From RGIG3102 sp045633415 (lineage in GTDB: Bacteria; Bacillota; Clostridia; Oscillospirales; Ruminococcaceae): DNA of 13,982 bases. The stretch is taken from assembly GCA_045633415.1 (NCBI GenBank), contig JAZQYH010000072.1, positions 1 to 13,982 on the forward strand. The letters are read 5' to 3'. How positions within the stretch are numbered: the first letter of the stretch is position 1; every line of letters starts with the position of its first letter. Positions 13,025-13,982 of this stretch are shown here, in pieces. Position numbers and translations under genes: made by a program. The notes below the pieces were generated by a model. The model saw nothing but the letters and a program-made list of their open reading frames with translations, was not told where the DNA came from and did no database searches.

Positions 13025-13807
13025 ATGTCAAGTACAAATAAAACATCTAATTTAGAATTATCTCAGTTTATAGGATCAGATTCACCTAAGTGGCTGACTG
13101 ACTATAATGCTGACATGGAAAAGATTGATACAGGTTATCAGACTGTTAAAGCGCAGGCTGATGCTACAGACCTTATTGTAAGCGGTCACACTTCAAGTCT
13201 TTCTTCACTTCAGACAACAGTTACAGAGCAGGGCACAGCTATTACCGGCCTTAGAACTGATGTGACTGCAAATAGCGGATCAATTAATACTATCAATTCT
13301 TTAATTGGTAATGGCACACCAACTACTACCGATCAAACAATAATTGGAGCAATAAACGAAATCAACGCAAATGTTGGTAGTTTATCTTCTCTTTCTACTA
13401 CGGATAAAACTTCCATTGTAGCAGCTATTAACGAAGTTGCTTCCGGTTCTACTACTGTTAATGCAGATGATGTTACTTATTCAAACACATCTTCTGGCCT
13501 TACAGCTACAAATGTTCAAGATGCTATTGATGAAATTGCTACCAGTATGCCTGATAATGAAATAGTTATTGTTAGCGCAAGTGTAACAGGTTCAGAACAG
13601 GCTATTACACCACCTACAGGCTACGATTATACAACAGCATGCATTGTATTTACAAATTACTATACAGGACAGCGTGTATTTCCTTCCGGTGATGAAAATG
13701 ATGCTGATCACCCTTCAGCTTATTTACATTCAAATGGCAATATTGTAATTAATGCAAATAGCTCAAGTGGCAATACGGTATATATAGGATTAATTAAACA
13801 TTCATAA
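13025..13807 (+). CDS. Fibre protein (head fibre or tail fibre), receptor-binding candidate
   Basis: The 260-residue protein is rich in Ser, Thr, Asn and Ala and free of Cys except one. Residues 1-33 (NLELSQFIGSDSPKWLTDYNADMEKID) form the usual attachment motif of Firmicutes phage fibres. Residues 35-95 carry heptad-like spacing for a trimer stalk. Three related modules follow: TIIGAINEIN, SIVAAINEVA and NVQDAIDEIA, the AIxEI repeat of many phage fibres. The last 80 residues (from about 180) are a beta-rich head, VSASVTGSEQAITPPTGYDY to VYIGLIKHS, a plausible receptor-binding or trimerising knob. Phi29 gp8.5 head fibre (280 residues) is similar in size and design, but the place at the end of the tail genes also fits a tail fibre. 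ATG at 13025 follows AAAGGGGG. Confidence 0.75.
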   Translation: MSSTNKTSNLELSQFIGSDSPKWLTDYNADMEKIDTGYQTVKAQADATDLIVSGHTSSLSSLQTTVTEQGTAITGLRTDVTANSGSINTINSLIGNGTPTTTDQTIIGAINEINANVGSLSSLSTTDKTSIVAAINEVASGSTTVNADDVTYSNTSSGLTATNVQDAIDEIATSMPDNEIVIVSASVTGSEQAITPPTGYDYTTACIVFTNYYTGQRVFPSGDENDADHPSAYLHSNGNIVINANSSSGNTVYIGLIKHS

Positions 13808-13832
13808 AATTTTCTGACTGGCCAAATCGATC

Positions 13833-13868
13833 AAGCTGCGCAATCGTCCCTGGTTGTGCAGCTTTTTC
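13833..13868 (+). terminator. Late terminator at inner edge of right ITR
   Basis: AAGCTGCGCA (13833-13842) pairs with TGTGCAGCTT (13855-13864), one G-U pair included, loop 12 nt, followed by a five-T run (13863-13867). It lies 25 bp after the fibre stop codon and should end the late message. Most of it lies inside the ITR. Confidence 0.75.
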
Positions 13869-13982
13869 TATGCGTCCGCACCGAACACCTATTCTGTCCA
13901 ATAAAAATCCCACCCTTGACAAAATGACAAAAGTGTGCTAGTCGAATGTGTGTTCACCTGTTAGCCATTGCTAACAAACATT
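13842..13982. repeat. Right inverted terminal repeat
   Basis: Exact reverse complement of 1-141. It contains the same terminal dyad (13959-13976) and tandem TGACAAAA repeats (13917-13932). It should carry the second terminal protein-bound replication origin. Confidence 0.97.

Noticed and set aside
1..13982. tRNA genes, CRISPR arrays, insertion sequences, integrase
   Set aside because: None seen. No regularly spaced repeats, no cloverleaf-like sequence, and no transposase or integrase motifs in any frame; a strictly lytic phage is the simplest reading.

Overview
The window looks like a complete 13,982-bp genome of a small podovirus of the phi29 type, with linear DNA replicated by protein priming. 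The first 141 bases are an exact inverted copy of the last 141 bases, and both ends of the window coincide with the outer ends of these inverted terminal repeats (ITRs). The genes encode a terminal protein, a family B DNA polymerase with all protein-primed motifs, a phi29 gp16-like packaging ATPase and a minimal phi29-like virion. Strong Shine-Dalgarno sequences (mostly AAGGGGGT), low G+C and sigma-A-type promoters point to a Gram-positive host, probably a Firmicute. I cannot name the host or a viral genus from sequence alone.

All genes lie on the + strand. The left part (278-5410) is replication, packaging and early functions: terminal protein, polymerase, ATPase, four small unrecognised early genes, and a small acidic protein that may bind single-stranded DNA. 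Two promoters with the same design (TTGxCA, 17 bp, TATCCT) precede the terminal protein gene and the small-gene cluster. Two hairpins, the second a good intrinsic terminator, close this part at 5428-5505.

The right part (5522-13807) is lysis and structure: holin-like protein, GH25 endolysin, tail knob with a hydrophobic tip loop, two tiny overlapping membrane peptides, a tail lysozyme, scaffold, major capsid protein, connector, lower collar, a coiled-coil appendage protein with LTAxxYD repeats, and a fibre protein. A terminator straddling the inner edge of the right ITR ends the late transcript.

The most interesting element is non-coding. Between the tail lysozyme and scaffold genes (8591-8722) a well-formed promoter is placed so that transcription should begin at the first base of a 13-bp helix. 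This helix encloses two hairpin arms. One arm carries a 5'-side bulge (UGAC) that is exactly complementary to the loop of the other arm (GUCA). This is the topology of the phi29 packaging RNA (pRNA), but here it is compact (about 82 nt) and inside the late gene block rather than near the genome end. It is a strong candidate pRNA that would work with the ATPase and the connector.
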